This document shows positions 1 through 11,524 of a stretch of 64,000 nt of DNA, one piece after another. The number at the start of each line of letters is the position of its first letter. The first letter of the stretch is position 1. The notes under the pieces were generated by a model. The model was not told where the DNA came from. It was given only the letters and a program-made list of their open reading frames with translations, and ran no database searches. Origin of the DNA: Takakia lepidozioides (Eukaryota > Streptophyta > Takakiopsida > Takakiales > Takakiaceae); contig CM060731.1 of assembly GCA_030704615.1 (NCBI GenBank), forward strand, positions 32,922,001 to 32,986,000, read 5' to 3'. The position numbers were made by a program, and so were the translations under genes.

Positions 1-43
1 GCATTAACCATAGCCTGAGATTTAAAGGAGAGCAGGGTTTAGC

Positions 44-830
44 TTAAACACCTGCGCCCCTTACTTGAGCCTGGGATGACAAAATTCTGATCTCAGCATG
101 GTCATAATCTGGCAGCAGTACAGGGCCCAACGAGCACGGTTGTGCCCACGGAATTATGCCACTGGTGCAGTAGATGCGTTTTAGCCTAGCCATGACTAGA
201 TCCGGGGGGTTTCTGCAGTTAGACCAAGAGAAGCGCAGGTTCCGCTTCAGGAATGGAGATATCAATGAAACCAACGAAAGACATAGAATTTCCCAGGCGT
301 TAAGCTCATCCGGGGTGAGGGAGAAAGAGCCAGGATCTAGCCTATCCTGCATTCTATCCGTCATATTGAAATCTCCTGCTAAAATCTATTGATCAACATC
401 AGATCGCTGAAGAATCTTTGAATGCAAAAACTGCCAGAAGGAGATTCTTTCAGCAATAGAGTTAGGAACATAAACATTAATAAAGCCAATTTTGCACCCA
501 GGGGTAGGCAAAGAAAGGATGCCGAATTGTGCCCTGCCGACCATCCAAGTGCACACTTCTGAGACTTGACTGGCAAGGGTAGGAGAGACCAAAACTGCGC
601 CCCCCTCTGGAATCCATTACAGTTATGTTCCACCAAGCCACGTTAGCAGGCCAGAGCAGTTGTCCAAGGGATGCAATTTCGGAGTCATTTAGTTTGTGCT
701 CCTGTAAGAAGATGATAGAGTTATCCGATAACAAGGAGGCAACCCATCTTTTAAGTCTAGATTTCTTAGGGGTAGTAGCATCTGATCCTATGCCCCTAAT
801 ATTCCATGACCTAGTGTTAAAGGACATCAA
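44..830 (-). pseudogene. LINE ORF2 endonuclease domain, frameshifted
   Basis: This is the N-terminal part of an ORF2 polyprotein that would nick target DNA for retrotransposition. The frame opens at 830 with MSFNTRSWNIRGIG, and the Glu of FLQEHKL is visible. The frame is lost around 480-640, where two overlapping minus-strand frames each carry part of the domain. It resumes in a third frame from 364 to 44, which carries the SWSN and ARLxRIY motifs. Two or more indels separate the pieces, so no functional enzyme is made. The family call rests on colinearity with the copy at 44295-43269. Confidence 0.78.
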
Positions 831-1335
831 AGTGGGTGCAAGGCCCGAGAGAACCTCTCAAAATGATGGCCCAGGAGAAGTGTGGAGAGTGATAAGTCCC
901 TTATCTCTGGGAGAGGAGGAGAGGGTCCAACTTATTCCATTGGGGGGAGGAGCGGTAGAGAGGGTAAAAACCCGGGAGGGAGTTACGCTGGTCTGGTGGA
1001 CTTTAGCGTTACGCAACCAAGCATGCAAGAGACACAATAATCTGCGACTAAGCACAAAAAATAGACAGATCTGAGAAGGATGTAGATTAACTTTCTGTAG
1101 GCAAGGAAGAAAACCGCGTGGCATAGCCAGAGCAGGTTTAAAGGAGGGGGCTGAAGGGGGTTTGCCTAGAGGGATCCACCAACTTGAAACATGCCACCTA
1201 CAGGGTATGGGCAGGCAGAGGGATGGAGCGATGGGGAAGCTTGCAGAGTAAGCGAGGCTTACCAGAGAAGGCAGACCTGCGAAGGTTGTGGGCGAGGGAG
1301 CAGAGGGGGATCCGAGAGGAGCCTTCTTTCCTGTG

Positions 1336-1995
1336 CTAGTGTATGGCTGAAAGCCAACATCCATAGACTTGCATGCAGCTGGTGATGGTGCAGGCGACGC
1401 CCCAGAGCCGAAGATGGCGTTGACAAGGGTGAAGCCTGCTCGCAGGACCTTGACGCTTCTGGCAAAACCTCATGCTGACGGGAAGACCCCAGAGGGAGCG
1501 TCCTTGCTGTTGGGGCAGGATCCCCCGGGTCCCTCTTCTAGAGACTGAAGCGTAGGAGTAGAGCTTGCACTTAGGTCTGTCAGCTACAATGTCCTCCCAT
1601 CGGAAAGCTAGCATAGTGTGCACCGTGGAGGCAGAGTCAAACTCATCTGTGTTCTCCCAGAAGGCACCAAAGTGCACAATAGTCTCGTTTGACAGATGGA
1701 ATTGGAAAGGCTCCTCGGCGAAAATATTTCCCACCAATTTGAGAGAAAGCTCAACAGCCTTGTTGTCTTTGTTATATGTGGCGTGGTGGGTGGTCACCCA
1801 AGATCCTGCCAGTCCTTCAGAGCCATTGGTCAGCATAATGGATGGGGGCTGATTGGGGCCATCCAGAAGAGCGTAAATGATAGGAGTGACCTTGATGGCC
1901 GCAGAGTTCCTTCTTACTGCATTCTCGGGAGACCATTCGCAGAGCTTTAGATTATCAAAAGATCTGACAACGTAAAAATTGCAAGAGTGACGCAT
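1336..1995 (-). pseudogene. possible LINE ORF1-region reading frame
   Basis: A 219-codon open frame lies just upstream of the LINE endonuclease in the same orientation. No zinc knuckle or other signature is visible, so the ORF1 label is positional only. The stretch may be partly random: the C-terminal third is rich in Arg, Cys and Gln and looks out of frame. It could instead be unrelated older sequence into which the LINE inserted. Confidence 0.35.
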
Positions 1996-2392
1996 TGAAG
2001 GACGAAGCGGGCCAAATTTCCTTTCTCTAATGGGGAGTTTTTGACATACCTAGTAGGTACTCCAGTTCTTTGGATGAGATGTTTTGAAAGTCCAAAATAT
2101 TACATTGTCATTTGACAGTAGTCTTGCAATTGCAGGCAAGTTCACCATGGCATGTTCCTTTTTTTCTTTTCTTTTTTAAATTTTTTAAATTTTTCCGTCC
2201 CTCACACTATGAAGAATCTTGCGTTGGTGCTAGATTAGATACTAACCTGCCAACCCGCCCATTCAGACGTAGCGATGAATCAGCCTCGATGGACTGTGCT
2301 GACGCTAAGACCACAAAAAATAATAAGAACGGGTAAAATATCATCTCCTCCTTGTGTTAGAATGCATGGGAGCTTCAATGTCGGAACAAAAA
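1996..2392. other. unassigned spacer between LINE A and the Copia element
   Basis: About 400 bases with a T-rich tract at 2158-2195 and no recognisable gene or element. Confidence 0.6.
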
Positions 2393-2821
2393 TATTGGAG
2401 ATACCAATACAGCTACAGTACCTAGGGTACTAACATATCACAACACTTACAAGCTCACTTCACACACTTGCTTGACATGCAGTCAAAATATATTAAACAA
2501 GTAGTCACTTACATACTGATCTGTACCAAAGGTTTGAACCAGAGCATACACTTTACTTAGCCTCTTGCTAATACCTAGCTCAGGCATATCTCCGTCACAC
2601 AGGACGCACTACTCACTCTCAAAGAACCAAGAAGAGACAGTCCTGCAAGATTGTCTTAGCCTTGACTCCACTCTCCCGCCCAGGAGAGCCTGCCATGATT
2701 GCCTGCTACGTGCACTAGCTAACCCTGCAGTAACCCCAATCCCTTAGTGTTACCGTTACGTGTTCAGTCTTCATAATTTGCTGGCTTGGCCTTCCACTAA
2801 ATGCAGTGGACATATCCAATA
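2393..2821 (-). repeat. 3' LTR of the Copia element
   Basis: This 429-base direct repeat matches 6468-6896 with only scattered substitutions. It has short inverted ends TATTGGA and TCCAATA. Confidence 0.9.
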
Positions 2822-2951
2822 CTCCCACTCAGCACTGTGTTGACTTAACACGTCTCCCACTTCAACACGGTGCTTTATTAAGAGTCCCGGGGAATTGTCA
2901 TTCCTCCTAAGTTGCGAAGTTGAACAAAGCGATCTCGGGGTAGCGGCTTGG

Positions 2952-5299
2952 TCAGCAAATTTGCGATCTGATCCGCTGTAGGTATGTACGTGATGGAGAT
3001 ATCACCATCATGCTGGGTGTCACGGGTCTTATGGAACTTCGTATCGATGTGCTTGGTTTTCTGATGGAAGACAGATTGATGACCAACCGTATCGCTGCCT
3101 GATTATCACATAATAAGGTCGTCCAAATAACTTGTGGAAAACAAACGCTTGACAGAAGTCTGCGCATCCATAGAAGCTCCTGAGTGGCAAGACAGGCAGT
3201 AACATATTCAAATTCGGTGGTGTTCACTGCGGTACATGTTTACTTCCAGCTCCCCCAAGCTCCGGGTCCATTGTTTAGCATAAGGATGAAACCCGACCTA
3301 GATTTCCTGTCGTCAAGGTCTGATGCAAAATCCGCATCACAGTAAGCGGTAAGTTGGTGTAGATGGTCACTAGGCCATACGTGATACAATGTCCCAACGT
3401 TCCCTTGATATACTTCAAAATTCGTTTGACAGATGTCACATGAATGCTCCTGGGGCTGCTAAAACGTGAAGCATTGCTGACAGAGTACGTGATGTCAAAC
3501 CGCGTACCTAGGGATGCCCATTGGGACTGCCAACACATTCTCGGTATGGATAGTTGGCAATTGGCTCAGTGATTGTGTCCTTGTCGCCAGGCACGAGTTG
3601 CCCTACGCTGTGAGGGTCTGCTGGGACAACTACTAGATTACAGTTCTCCTGACCAAAACGCTGAAGGACTCGCTCTAGATATCGCCGTTGGTCAATGTGG
3701 ATCAGACGGCGGTCTCGATCCCTTGTGATATGGTAGCTGGATAGGTATCGTGTTTGCAGGTGCTCCCACTTGTCTAAGTGCAGCAGGGATAAATGACAGC
3801 GGTAACGGTGCTGCCACTGGTGCTGGTGCAACAACTGGTGGCCGAATATATGCGGGCGGTGGAACAATTGGTGCGAAGACTGGTTCTAGGTTGCCCTCGA
3901 CTCGAAGCCATTGCGTGGGATCACGTTGGCTCCCGCTAAGGTCGGCTTCACTAAAGTTCTCATCAAAAAGAACATCCCCGCTTTCTTCAATACGACGCAG
4001 TTCATTGATCCATACTCGATATCCTTTACTTGTGGCGGAGTAGCCCATGAAAACACCCTTTCTACTCTTTGCCGAGAGTTTCTTTCTGAGCGCTTTAGGG
4101 ATGTGCACATATGCATCCGAGCCAAATGCTTTGAGAAGTGCTACTAATGGTTTGATCTTATACCATTCCTCATACGGTGTTCTCCCAGATGTCGTTCTTA
4201 ACACTGTTTGATTCAACATGTATACTGTTGTGTGGGCTGCTTCGGCCCAGAACCTGGTGTGTACATTTGCCGCATGTAACATGGTTCTTATAGCCTCAAT
4301 AATCGTTCTGTTCTCCCGTTCCGAGGCACCATTCTGTTCTGGCGTGAACGCAATGGTGAGATCCTGCTTGATCTGCTGTTCATCCAGGTATTTCATGAAG
4401 GCTCCATTCGTGTCCTCTCACGATCACTTCTGAGGATCTTCGCTGAGTTGCATGTTTCACGTTTGAGCTGAGCCACAAACCGCTTGAATGCAACAAAAGT
4501 TTCTGGCTTAGTCTTCAGACACTCTGAACCCGGATGAGTCATCCTTGAACAAGCCCCTCCCACTGATGGTACATTTAGAGGACCACACAAATCTGTATTT
4601 ACAAGATCACCTGGAAAATGTGACCGTTGCCTGGGCTCAGTGGTTGGGAATGGGTTTCGATGTTGTTTTCCAAATGCACATCCCGGGCAGTTCACCGATG
4701 ATCTTTACTGGTGAGCAACGGTCTTTCCACCAGTTCTTGCGACGCCATTATCTGTATCATCGCGTGATTGGTGTGTGAGAACCTCCGATGCCAAAGTTCA
4801 AGCGACTGCTTGCATTGAGCGACTGTCGGTGCACCAACTGTGCTGGTGGACATCGCAGAGATGGTGTCCTCAGGTGGGATAGCTTCAAAGTGCATTTGAT
4901 ACATCCTGTTGTCAACTACTCCAGCCATCATGTGCAACCTTCCCTTCCTCCAGCTATTGACATCCAATGTCTATGTGTAGTGTGTAATGCTTCCGCTGTG
5001 CTGCAACATATGACGAAATAAATTTCGGCCAAGATTTGGACCATACACTACACCTTTTAGCACGCCATAGGTAAACTCGTCAGCCTACTTGATCTTTGAT
5101 AATAATGTCCTCAATTCCAGCAGCTTGGAGCATCACCCCATCGATACCTTCTACTGGGCGATTCTCCGTCGAGATGTTTCTGCAAGTCAAGAAGAAAGAT
5201 TGATTCAATGTCCGTCATATGTTCAGTACACCCACTGTCAACATACCAGAAAGTGGACTCATGCGCTCTAGTGGAGCTGAAACTTGAGTCACTTGCCAT
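2952..5299 (-). pseudogene. Copia pol: protease, integrase, RNase H; reverse transcriptase core deleted
   Basis: Reading the minus strand, protease shows FWYVDSGCTEHMT (5280-5220). The integrase zinc region shows LWHRRFSHTNH (about 4850), followed by CPGCAFGKQ. The integrase core has NTDLCGPL, an SDR stretch and EQNGASERENRTI (about 4340), and then a proline-rich linker. The frame then jumps near 3760 to YHITRDRDRRLIHIDQRRYL (about 3740), the extreme C-terminal end of the RT domain. RNase H pieces follow: DITYSVSNASRF, STEFEYV-like and CDNQAAIRL. The palm motifs of Copia RT (FLNG, SLYGLKQ, YVDD) are absent, so roughly 200 or more codons were deleted. Frames change near 5150, 4690, 4395, 3770, 3530 and 3230. 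Confidence 0.88.
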
Positions 5300-6453
5300 A
5301 TAGGCCTTGAAGTACCCGCCGACATGTTCTTGCTACCTGAATCCGTCTTGGTGCTCGCTTCTTGGCATTCTGTGACTCTTGGAAAATCCGTTGGTCTTCT
5401 TCTGGTGTCATGCATTCATGGTCCCAATGGCCAGGACGACCGCACTTCCAGCAGTCGGTGTTCTTATTCCGATCATCAATCTCCTTGCGTCTTGCCGCAC
5501 GTTCTTCAGGGGTATAGTCCGATGGCTTCTTGCCTCTTGCAGATGCCAGATAAGCCGCTGCTGTTGTTACGCTCGCATCCGCACACAACGCACAAAAAAT
5601 TATGTTTTATGTTTCATTCAACATCTGAATACTTTCTTTTCCAAGCTCTTCTTATCGGTTTTAAATCAGACACTGGTTCATCTGAACCATCAGCTGTTGG
5701 TAGTTCCAATTCTCTGTTGAATGTTACGAAGTTTCTTTCTTTCTTTGACTCAGATACTACTCTTGAACGTCCCTTTTGTCTGAAGAAGCTGCAGAGTCAG
5801 GTTTGCAAAAGTCTTACTCTTTGCTGCTTGCATTCTCCATGCAGCAGGTATGAGAGTATCGAACCGTTCAGGAGGATTGCACAGGATCTTGGATATCACC
5901 ACTTGCTCATTGAACGTGGTATCTCCACGACTTGCTAACTGCTGGATTATGAGCCGTAAGCGACCAAGAAAACAGGCAACAATCTCCTCATCGACCATCG
6001 TGCACTTATAGAAATCTTGCTGGAGGGTGTGAACATTCTTGGAAGCATTCTGTTCGTGATACAGTTTGAGTGTATCCCAGACTTGCTTTGATGTCACACA
6101 ACTCATAATGTGTGGCAAGACCACCTCATCAAGCGCCTGTGTCAAAAGACTGTAGGCAGCATTATCCCTCTTCTTCCAAGCTACTTTCTCTTTTGTGGTT
6201 GCTGTTTTAGCGGGTTTGGCCTCTGTCCCGTCTACTACAAGTCTTTTCCAAGAAGTATGGCTCTCATCTGAAATTTCCAGAGGTGAAAGTTGGACCCCTT
6301 GAACCTAGATATGTAACCTAGCTGCTCACGGCTAGTCTCCACCATGGCAGATACCAAGAACTGACTACAGTGTATTGGGCTAATACTAAAAGCCCGACAA
6401 GAAAACGAATATACTTCGACACACACATGGAGGCGCAACGTACAAGATAGCAC
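5289..6453 (-). pseudogene. Copia gag with zinc knuckle, interrupted
   Basis: The N-terminal piece (6340-6235) reads ISRFKGSNFHLWKFQMRAIL, the start of Copia gag. The central UBN2-like gag segment (6145-5750) has QVWDTLKLYHEQNASKNVHTLQ. A CCHC zinc knuckle, CWKCGRPGHWDHEC, lies near 5470-5430. Frames are interrupted near 6200 and near 5700, where about 150 bases are unreadable as gag. The order gag, knuckle, protease continues directly into pol. Confidence 0.85.
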
Positions 6454-6467
6454 ATGAGCCCATAACG

Positions 6468-6896
6468 TATTGGAGGTACCAATACAGCTACAGTACCTAG
6501 GGTACTAACATATCACAACACTTACAAGCTGACTCCAAACACTTGCTTGACAGACAATCAAAATATATTAAACAAGTAATCACTTACATACTGATCTGTA
6601 CCAAAGGCTTGGTACCAGAGCATACCCTTTACTTAGCCTCTTGCTAATCCCTAGCTCAGGCATACCTCTGTGATACAGGATACACTACTCACTCTCAAAG
6701 AACCAAGAAGAGACAGTCCTGCAAGATTGTCTAAGCCTCGACTCCACTCTCCTGCCCAGGAGAGCCTGCCATGATTGCCTGCTACGTGCACTAGCTAACC
6801 CTGCAGTAACCCCAATCCCTCAGTGTTACCGTTACGTGTTCAGTCTTCACAATGTGCTGGCTTGGCCTTCCACTAAATGTAGTGGACATATCAATA
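6468..6896 (-). repeat. 5' LTR of the Copia element
   Basis: This is the partner of 2393-2821 and would hold the element's promoter on the minus strand. The high identity between the two LTRs suggests a fairly recent insertion compared with the damage in pol. Confidence 0.9.
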
Positions 6897-7052
6897 AAGA
6901 ATCCTGCTGAGAAGGCCATTTTGGGCGGTGTCCCATTTCTCAGCCTCCATGGCACTATGAAAGAGGTTATTTTCTCCTCTCACTATCAAGGGGCCTGATT
7001 TGTGCTGTTGCTCCCAGGAGTTTCCCTTTAAGAAAAAAACAAAAAATCAGCA
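6897..7052 (+). repeat. 3' part of a SINE (same family as 39.9-40.5 kb)
   Basis: The stretch ggcggtgtcccatttct through gaaagaggttattttctcctc and caaggggcc to the A-rich tail at about 7032-7052 matches the SINE body at 40018-40520. This copy lacks the MITE that splits the other one, so it shows the empty site. It begins abruptly at the Copia LTR edge, with only the last few bases of a B-box-like atcctgct left. The tRNA-like head was not found on the far side of the Copia element. Confidence 0.65.
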
Positions 7053-7371
7053 TCCTTGGATGTGCAGCCAACGCATCATGACGACAAAATGTAAATGTAC
7101 ATTTTCACCCTGGCTGAGAAAATAGATTATGCGAAAGATGTGCAGGTAGGTGGGTTGTAAGGCTCTAAGGGAGGCTTTCTACTGACTGATACTAGCCATG
7201 CTGTTCAACAACACAAGCAGGCTGTGGATACCAGATACTTTAATGTTGGGTCCTCCTGCCCTTTCCACATCACAGTGCAGGCCGCGGGGCATGGGGCGGA
7301 GGAAGTGAGCAGGGGTGGTTGGAGGTGGAGAGCAGCAAGCTCTTTACAGGGATAAGGCTGAGGAAGCAGCC
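7053..7371 (+). promoter_or_regulatory. presumed SCY2 promoter and 5' leader
   Basis: About 320 bases between the SINE tail and the SCY2 start. No clear TATA box is seen. The assignment is positional. Confidence 0.4.
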
Positions 7372-10300
7372 ATGGCCACGGCTTCTGTAATTGGTGTTGT
7401 GCCTTTGAGCTCTATTAGAAAGGCTGTGATTGTCGCCCCCCTTGCTCATTGCACCCACACATGTTGGCGGTCTCAATGCCATGCATTGGACATGAAGCTT
7501 CCCGCGCGGGGAAGGTGGGACAGGCGAATGCAATGGTCGCGGGCAGCGCTTGCCGTCGACACTCCCAGGCATTGGGGGACTCTGCAACGAATCCCGACTT
7601 CCCCCTCAATTTCTCCTGCACCGTCAACGTAGGCTATCCTTCCTTCTCGATCTTTTCATTGTCCATCACTCACTAGGCTTCGCGACGTCGTCACGGTGTA
7701 GTCTCCTCTTTCTCTTGTTATTCCAATTTCAAAGCTTCTTGACTTGCGAATATCAGCGCTTCAATCTGCGTATTCTCTTTGCATCAATTGTCGGATGCGC
7801 TGCTGAGCTGTTCACTGAGTGTGACTGGATGTTGAATGACCGATTTGCTATTTTTCACTGTTGTGGTTGCCTTACTTGTTGTGGTGCGGGGGCTTTGGCA
7901 GGGACTGGATGTTCGATCCGTTGGAGCTCGGAGACGCGGCAGCACCCAGTATGTGGGAAACTTTCGAAGCAGTTGTGATGCAAGCGCTCCGCGGGAGGCC
8001 CAACTCCGGTAGAGCTACCAATGCCACATCAGGCAAGGGCATGGCAGGTGCTCTCCTACACCGATTACATTTTTCTATAGAGAGTTGGGGAGAGGACGGG
8101 CAGGTCAGTAATTTCGTGGTGATCTAGGGGTGAATGGAGCCCTGTTCATGGTCTGCAGCTTTCAGAAACTTGTCTAAAGAATGGAAGTGGCAAAAGTCCC
8201 TGTTCTCCACGATTTATGGTCTGGCAGTTTCTGTACTTGGGGAGCTGTGTGAAAATTACTGTCTACGGATCCGCAAATGGAAAGAATATGATAATGAAAA
8301 TTGGGCACAGGGTGCTCCTATACACTGTAGGTAAGTCACAAATGCCCCCCCACGTTTATCTCTGTTCCTTGATCTATTCGCAGCCTCCATGGAGGACAGC
8401 TCTGTAGACTTCGGAGACTTTTTCAAAGGGAAACTTCCTCAAAAGTTTCTGCTGCTGCTGGGGTGGCTGGTGCTGTCAAGACTGGGCACCTACATTCCAT
8501 TGTGGGGAGTGAACCGAGCTGCCTTCGCAGGCAGCCTGGACCAAAGCAGCCTTCTGGGTACACTGGACACTTTCTCTGGTGGGAGCATTGGCCGTGTGGG
8601 AGTCTCGTCACTGGGCATAGTGCCCTTTATCAATGCCCAGATTGTGGTGCAGCTGCTGGGCACTGTCTTCCCCAAGCTTCAGGAGCTACAGAAGAAGGAA
8701 GGTGAGGCAGGCCGCAAAAAAGTGTTGCAGTATACTCGCTATGCATCCGTGGGTTTTGGCATCGTGCAGGTGGGTTCTTGTCCAGGTCTAGTTCCTTCTG
8801 AGTTGAATAAGGATTCTAAAGGTGAAAGAAGTACTACATCTCATGCAGATCTCTTCTAGAGCATTGATGGTGCAATCATAGAATTCCCTTTTGCCATGTG
8901 AAGGGCAATAAACTCACCATAGTTTTGTTTGTCTCTTTCTGAATCTGGGCAACTTCATTTTGTTTGGCTTGAGAGTCTCGAGACATCACTGAAAGCTGTA
9001 AGCCTGAAGTCTGGGTTGTATTTGGCATCAATTAATTCCATGCTAAGAGCTTTCTGGGGAGATCTGGGAGGCCAGATCTGACTACTCTTACAGGTACCAC
9101 ATTTGACTAACTCTTTGGGGATTTAGTAGTTCCTTGGGGTCTACATTCACACGTTCTAGAAGCAAAGTATAGATAGTGCAGGATACAATTGACAATGACT
9201 CTGAGTAACTCCAGCATACTATGTCAGCTTCGAGAGTGCTGCTAGCATAGGTAATTGGTCTTCTATGGATCTGGCTAGGCTCAAAACCATGAATACTGAT
9301 ACTTGTTGGGAGGTATGGCGGGACAGGCTGTAGGGCAAGTGACATACATACGGCCCTATGTGAATGACTTCAGCGGCGAATGGGTTGTGTCAGCAGTGGC
9401 AGCCCTCACACTAGGATCGGTGGTGACCATGCTCATAGGGGAAAAGATATCAGACCTGAAGCTTGGCAATGGCACCTCGCTGCTCATTTTCACCAACATT
9501 GTCTCCTACTTGCCAGCGTCGATTGGCCGCACTGTTGCACAGGCTATCAGCGAAGGCAATTATCCAGGGTTGGGGGGCAGTATTGGGGCTTTTTTGCTTC
9601 TTGTGCTGGGCATTGTCTATGTGCAGGTAGGCGACTTTTTTCCCACCCTAGTCAATTCCACATTGGCCCTTCCTTGCGCTCTCTTGCTGCAGGAGTGGAT
9701 CTGTCTACTATGATTTTCTCAACAAGTGCTTGGCTTGACAGTACGTTGGAAGTGCAGGAGGCAGAGCGTAAGATACCCATCAACTACGCCTCCAGATACA
9801 GTTTCCGTAGTAGAGGCCTTGGGAAGGCTGCATACCTACCTTTCAAGGTGCGTGATCACTTTTATCCATGTATAAAAATAATTGCTCCATTTTCTGCATA
9901 CATGTTGTCTCCCGCTGTTTGCAACCAATAGTGAGTAAGAAGACGTGCATCTGAGCAGGTAAACAGCTCTGGAGTGATGCCTATCATCTTCTCCTCGTCA
10001 TTGCTGGCTGTCCCAGCATCAGTGGCACGTTTCACTGGCCTTTCGATTTTGAAAAATGCGGCAGTTGCTCTCAATCCTGGAGGTAATACTCTTCTTAATG
10101 CTTAAGCCTTTAATTTGGGTTGTCTTTGTTTGGATAAGACAATGAGAATACATTGTTGATTTACAGAGCGTTCCAATTAGACTCCATTAATTCCCTTAAC
10201 CTCATTTTCGTCTATCACTGTATGACTGGAGGTGCCTTCCTACACTTAGAGAAAGAATAGAGGAAAAAGACGTCTCCATCTTTCTCTTCCTCTCACTCCC

Positions 10301-11357
10301 GAAGTAGTTGTCCCATCTTTGCTAGACACATTAGTAGTTCTGGAATCAAGGACATGTGTATGTCAACACTGAAACCATATGGTTGGCTGTGTGCAAGATG
10401 AACAACATGCTCCTTTTGAAACTTCCGCAAGTCTGTACCGTTTTGTCAGCTGAGTGCAGGCCTGATGCTCTGTCACTGGATTGTCATGGCTGTGGACAAG
10501 GAAGGTGACAATTTTTAGCAGTCATCATATCCTGGTGGCCAAATCTTCACAAAATGCAAGAGGGTTAATATTCAGCAGGGACTCTCTGCCCCAGGTTACA
10601 ACATGGCCACCCTTTTGTTTCTTACACAACAGTTTCCTCTGACCAACCTGAGCTGGTTCTGGCATGGCAGGTGTTTTGTATCTTCCTACAAATGTCATCT
10701 TGATAGCCTTTTTCAACTACTTCTACACTTTTTTACAGCTGGATCCTGCGGATGTGAGTGAGCAATTGAAACGGCAAGGTGCTTCCATTCCATCAGTGCG
10801 GCCTGGCCGGGCTACTGCCACTTTCATCACAAATGTACACAGATTACATCTTTGAACTTCCCTGCAAATCATAGTATTACATATTCAGGTGGCAGTTGTC
10901 TTGTAGTTTAATGCAAGCTACCGGCAACCATGAGTCAGCTGATTCTTGCTTTCTTCAGATTCAATCACACATCCTGTATGGGAACTTACATTGCATCATC
11001 CACAAGCAGGCATTACTAACCCTGGCCTGGCAAATCAGGACCAAGAAACAAGTGATCACATATGAAGATGAGACCACTATAGTTGTAACCATCAGCTTTG
11101 ACTTGTACTTGCAGGTGCTGGCCCGCATCTCCGTACTGGGGTCGGCCTTTTTGGGATTGATGGCAGTAGCACCATCTTTGGTGGAAGGTGTCACGCATCT
11201 GACCACGTTTCGTGGCTTTGCGGGCACCTCAGTACTCATCCTGGTTGGTTCTGCTACAGACACAGCCCGCAAGGTCCAAGCTGAGCTGATTTCACAGAAG
11301 TACAAAACCATTGAGTTCTATGATGTTGACAATGATGGCTCGAGCGGGTTGAGGTGA
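7372..11357 (+). CDS. SCY2: plastid SecY2 translocase channel (SCY2), eight exons
   Basis: This encodes the channel subunit of a plastid Sec translocon; plant SCY2 acts with SECA2/SECE2 in the inner envelope. Exons inferred from splice sites and phase are 7372-7628, 7902-8047, 8384-8769, 9327-9626, 9758-9847, 9959-10082, 10671-10834 and 11115-11357. Together they give 570 codons (569 aa) with no stop or phase clash. Exon 1 looks like a chloroplast transit peptide (MATASVIGVVPLSS, rich in Ala, Ser and Arg, few acids). The first membrane segment is FLLLLGWLVLSRLGTYIP. SecY landmarks include LDTFSGGSIGRVG, GIVPFINAQIV, LGNGTSLLIFTNIVSYLP, the cytosolic loop EAERKIPINYASRY, and the C-terminal TTFRGFAGTSVLILVG. 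Several blocks (RPYVNDFS, GEAGRKKVLQYTRYASVGF, QLKRQGASIPSVRPG) fit SCY2 rather than the thylakoid SCY1. Introns rule out bacterial contamination. Exon 1-2 is the least certain join. Confidence 0.93.
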
Positions 11358-11524
11358 CGTGCTATTTGCCAGAGCCCTGCAGGGTTTTGTCACGTCAACA
11401 CCAGATTTCCATAGGATGGGTGCTCTACAAGGGAAGAAACTGTGAAAGAATGGGTATGCCAAGCACAGTAGTTCTTCATCAATCATTAACAAATGTTGTA
11501 CTTGTGATGCTTTACTAGAGGGCC
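11358..11524 (+). other. SCY2 3' untranslated region and downstream flank
   Basis: A short stretch between the SCY2 stop and the next LINE. No clear poly(A) signal was found. Confidence 0.4.

Larger units (their letters stand above)
1..1995 (-). mobile_element. L1-like LINE, decayed, continues beyond the left edge (LINE A)
   Basis: On the minus strand an apurinic-type endonuclease domain is readable in pieces between about 830 and 44. It starts with the WNIRGIGSD motif, followed by FLQEHKL and later FSWSNCRNPPD and ARLKRIYC, the usual endonuclease landmarks of plant L1 ORF2. The reading frame changes near 480-640 and near 370, so the enzyme is broken. Upstream in the same orientation (1995-1336) is an open stretch with no recognised domain but in the place expected for ORF1. 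A proline-rich stretch (1364-858) links the two. The reverse transcriptase would lie left of position 1. The same LINE family recurs at 41.9-44.3 kb with a better endonuclease. Confidence 0.8.
2393..6896 (-). mobile_element. Ty1/Copia retrotransposon with both LTRs, defective
   Basis: Two 429-base LTRs (2393-2821 and 6468-6896) bound a minus-strand gag-protease-integrase-RNase H series, the Copia domain order. Each LTR starts TATTGGA and ends TCCAATA or TCAATA, a variant of the common TGTTGGA/TCCAACA termini. Next to the left (3') LTR, at 2822-2835, the minus strand reads GAGTGGGAG, a good polypurine tract. The flanking pentamers aaaaa (2388-2392) and aagaa (6897-6901) differ at one base, so a target duplication is plausible but imperfect. 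The reverse transcriptase catalytic core is missing (see the pol entry) and the frame is interrupted several times, so the element is non-autonomous. Confidence 0.92.

Noticed and set aside
6610-6621. TGGTACCAGAGC in the Copia LTR, like a tRNA-Met primer-binding site
   Set aside because: It lies inside the LTR and on the plus strand, while the element reads minus; the primer site should lie just inside the 5' LTR on the minus strand.
8389-11357. Bacterial SecY from contamination
   Set aside because: The gene is split by phase-consistent introns and has a transit peptide-like first exon.
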